The translations under genes and the position numbers were made by a program. Shown here one piece after another: positions 5,132-5,808 of a stretch of 5,808 nt of DNA (within the stretch, counting starts at the first letter, position 1; each line of letters starts with the position of its first letter). The DNA comes from Candidatus Sivonenia alaskensis PMM_0068 (GTDB lineage: Bacteria; Cyanobacteriota; Cyanobacteriia; Gloeobacterales; PMM-0068). The stretch lies in NCBI GenBank assembly GCA_949127685.1, contig CASBPW010000261.1:1-5808 (forward strand), written 5' to 3'. Below the pieces are notes generated by a model. The model saw only the letters and a program-made list of their open reading frames with translations. It did not search any database and had not been told where the DNA came from.

Positions 5132-5545
5132 TTAGCTTCTACCAGAGGTCATAATTCTCTCTTTTACGCGGGTTCTCTTACCTACGCGGTCACGCAGGTA
5201 GTAAAGTTTGGCACGACGTACCATCCCTCTACGGGTCACCGTGAGTGAATCGATAGAAGGAGCATGGAGCATGAACACCCGCTCCACACCGATACCTTGA
5301 AAAATTTTACGGACTGTAATAGTCCGATTGGTACTACTGCCACGCTCACCAATAATGGTTCCTTCGTAGGCTTGAAGACGCTCCTTGCCTCCTTCTTGAA
5401 TCCGGACACTAATGCGGACAGTATCGCCCACTCGGAAACTAGGCAAGTCAGTTCGTAAATATTCAGCTTCAATCTCGCGGAGAATTACATCTCCTGATTT
5501 CTTTACAGGGGCAGTATTAGCACCCTCTTTTGTTGCAGCGCTCAT
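5132..5545 (-). CDS. rplS: 50S ribosomal protein L19
   Basis: L19 of the large ribosomal subunit, near the 30S-50S interface. The core is unmistakable: LREIEAEYLRTDLPSFRVGD (22-41), QAYEGTIIGERG (58-69), TITVRKIFQGIGVERVFMLH (75-94) and RRGMVRRAKLYYLRDRVGKR (105-124). From ATG 5545 the protein has 137 residues, including about 20 residues (MSAATKEGANTAPVKKSGD) before the usual start of L19. Extensions of this kind occur in some marine cyanobacteria. The start is debatable: no Shine-Dalgarno precedes 5545, whereas AGGAGG at 5592-5597 lies 13 bases before an in-frame ATG at 5578 (148 residues) and 5 bases before no start. The frame also extends to TTG 5602. I prefer 5545 for its likeness to the family. 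The propeller gene follows directly and is probably cotranscribed. Confidence 0.95.
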   Translation of the reverse strand: MSAATKEGANTAPVKKSGDVILREIEAEYLRTDLPSFRVGDTVRISVRIQEGGKERLQAYEGTIIGERGSSTNRTITVRKIFQGIGVERVFMLHAPSIDSLTVTRRGMVRRAKLYYLRDRVGKRTRVKERIMTSGRS

Positions 5546-5591
5546 TGGGCTTGGCTCATAAACACAATCCCTAATCATACGGGAGCCGGGC

Positions 5592-5597
5592 CCTCCT
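5592..5597 (-). promoter_or_regulatory. Shine-Dalgarno-like site upstream of rplS
   Basis: On the minus strand this reads AGGAGG, 13 bases before the in-frame ATG at 5578. The GGAG part could pair with CTCC at 5582-5585, a 4-bp GC-rich hairpin that would both hide the site and shorten its effective distance. Its use is unproven, because the family-based start is at 5545. Confidence 0.35.
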
Positions 5598-5624
5598 GAC
5601 AAGTTGGGATTGTGCGCTACAGCA

Positions 5625-5630
5625 ATTATA
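5625..5630 (-). promoter_or_regulatory. Candidate -10 box for rplS
   Basis: A perfect TATAAT on the minus strand, about 47 bases before ATG 5578 and about 80 before ATG 5545. No consensus -35 is found at 16-18 bases upstream. A second -10-like TATACT lies at 5649-5654 on the same strand. The spacer 5603-5716 holds no tRNA that I can fold and no other gene, so it is the likely shared promoter region for rplS and the divergent frame at 5717. Confidence 0.35.
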
Positions 5631-5716
5631 AATTTGGATTTGCTGCGCAGTATACAGACATAGAGGCGATCGTTCGGAAGAGGATGAGTCTAAGTTAAGT
5701 GGGTGTAAGCACAGCA

Positions 5717-5808
5717 ATGAAAGACATCTTAAACTTTGCGATGCTGATGAGACAATTTCAGCAGGTCATTAGCGGGATTAAGGATCCTCGTAAAGCCAGT
5801 CCGAACCA
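5717..5808 (+). CDS. Possible start of a divergent gene, cut by the window end
   Basis: From the ATG at 5717 the frame is open to the end of the window: 30 complete codons reading MKDILNFAMLMRQFQQVISG then IKDPRKASPN. The composition (hydrophobic/basic amphipathic start, no rare low-complexity stretch) looks like a real protein, but I do not recognise a family and the piece is short. An in-frame GTG at 5699 is an alternative start; a stop at 5696-5698 limits it further upstream. No strong ribosome site is seen. It would diverge from rplS across a spacer of about 170 bases (measured from ATG 5545). Confidence 0.45.
   Translation, partial: MKDILNFAMLMRQFQQVISGIKDPRKASPN

Noticed and set aside
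5179..5200. TACCT...AGGTA imperfect hairpin in the 3' part of rplS
   Set aside because: Seven interrupted pairs only, within codons for a highly conserved L19 segment; protein constraint and chance explain it.
5664..5675. GCGATCGT, resembling the cyanobacterial HIP1 octamer GCGATCGC
   Set aside because: One mismatch and a single occurrence; I found no true HIP1 copy, so it says nothing about the lineage.
5603..5716. A tRNA-Trp or other RNA gene upstream of rplS, as often found in cyanobacteria
   Set aside because: I could not find a cloverleaf, a T-loop GGTTCGA-type motif or a CCA anticodon arm on either strand.

Overview
This window looks like ordinary chromosomal DNA from a cyanobacterium. 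Three things support that. The paired ATP synthase b' and b subunit genes lie next to each other and are followed by delta, as in cyanobacterial atp operons. A 64-residue protein has the look of NdhS, the ferredoxin-docking subunit of the photosynthetic NDH-1 complex. The L19 protein has the extended N-terminus known from some cyanobacteria. I cannot name the genus. Base composition is moderate and uneven.

Left part (1-2359, + strand): the 3' part of the b' gene, then atpF (b), atpH (delta) and miaA (tRNA A37 prenyltransferase), closely spaced and in one direction. The usual cyanobacterial partner after delta, atpA, is missing here; miaA takes its place. A hairpin with a T-rich tail after miaA may end the transcript.

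Middle part (2389-4084): a small AT-rich lipoprotein gene (-) and a DJ-1/YajL-like gene (+) diverge from a 75-81 bp spacer. The DJ-1 gene then overlaps ndhS (-) tail to tail by 20 bp. ndhS in turn diverges from a gene for a 106-residue exported protein of unknown function (+). That gene carries a near-perfect 12+4 bp palindrome across its signal-peptide cleavage region. It ends at a strong intrinsic terminator that lies inside the coding sequence of the next, convergent gene.

Right part (4097-5808): rplS (L19) and an exported beta-propeller protein form a tight minus-strand pair; the propeller start lies 3 bases after the rplS stop. Upstream of rplS is a spacer of about 110-170 bp, and then the first 30 codons of a possible divergent gene that runs off the window.

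I see no mobile element, CRISPR array, tRNA, rRNA, defence system or biosynthetic cluster. The notable points are at the level of gene order and nucleic-acid structure: the interrupted atp operon, the intragenic palindromes, the terminator embedded in a convergent gene, and the ribosomal-protein/propeller coupling.
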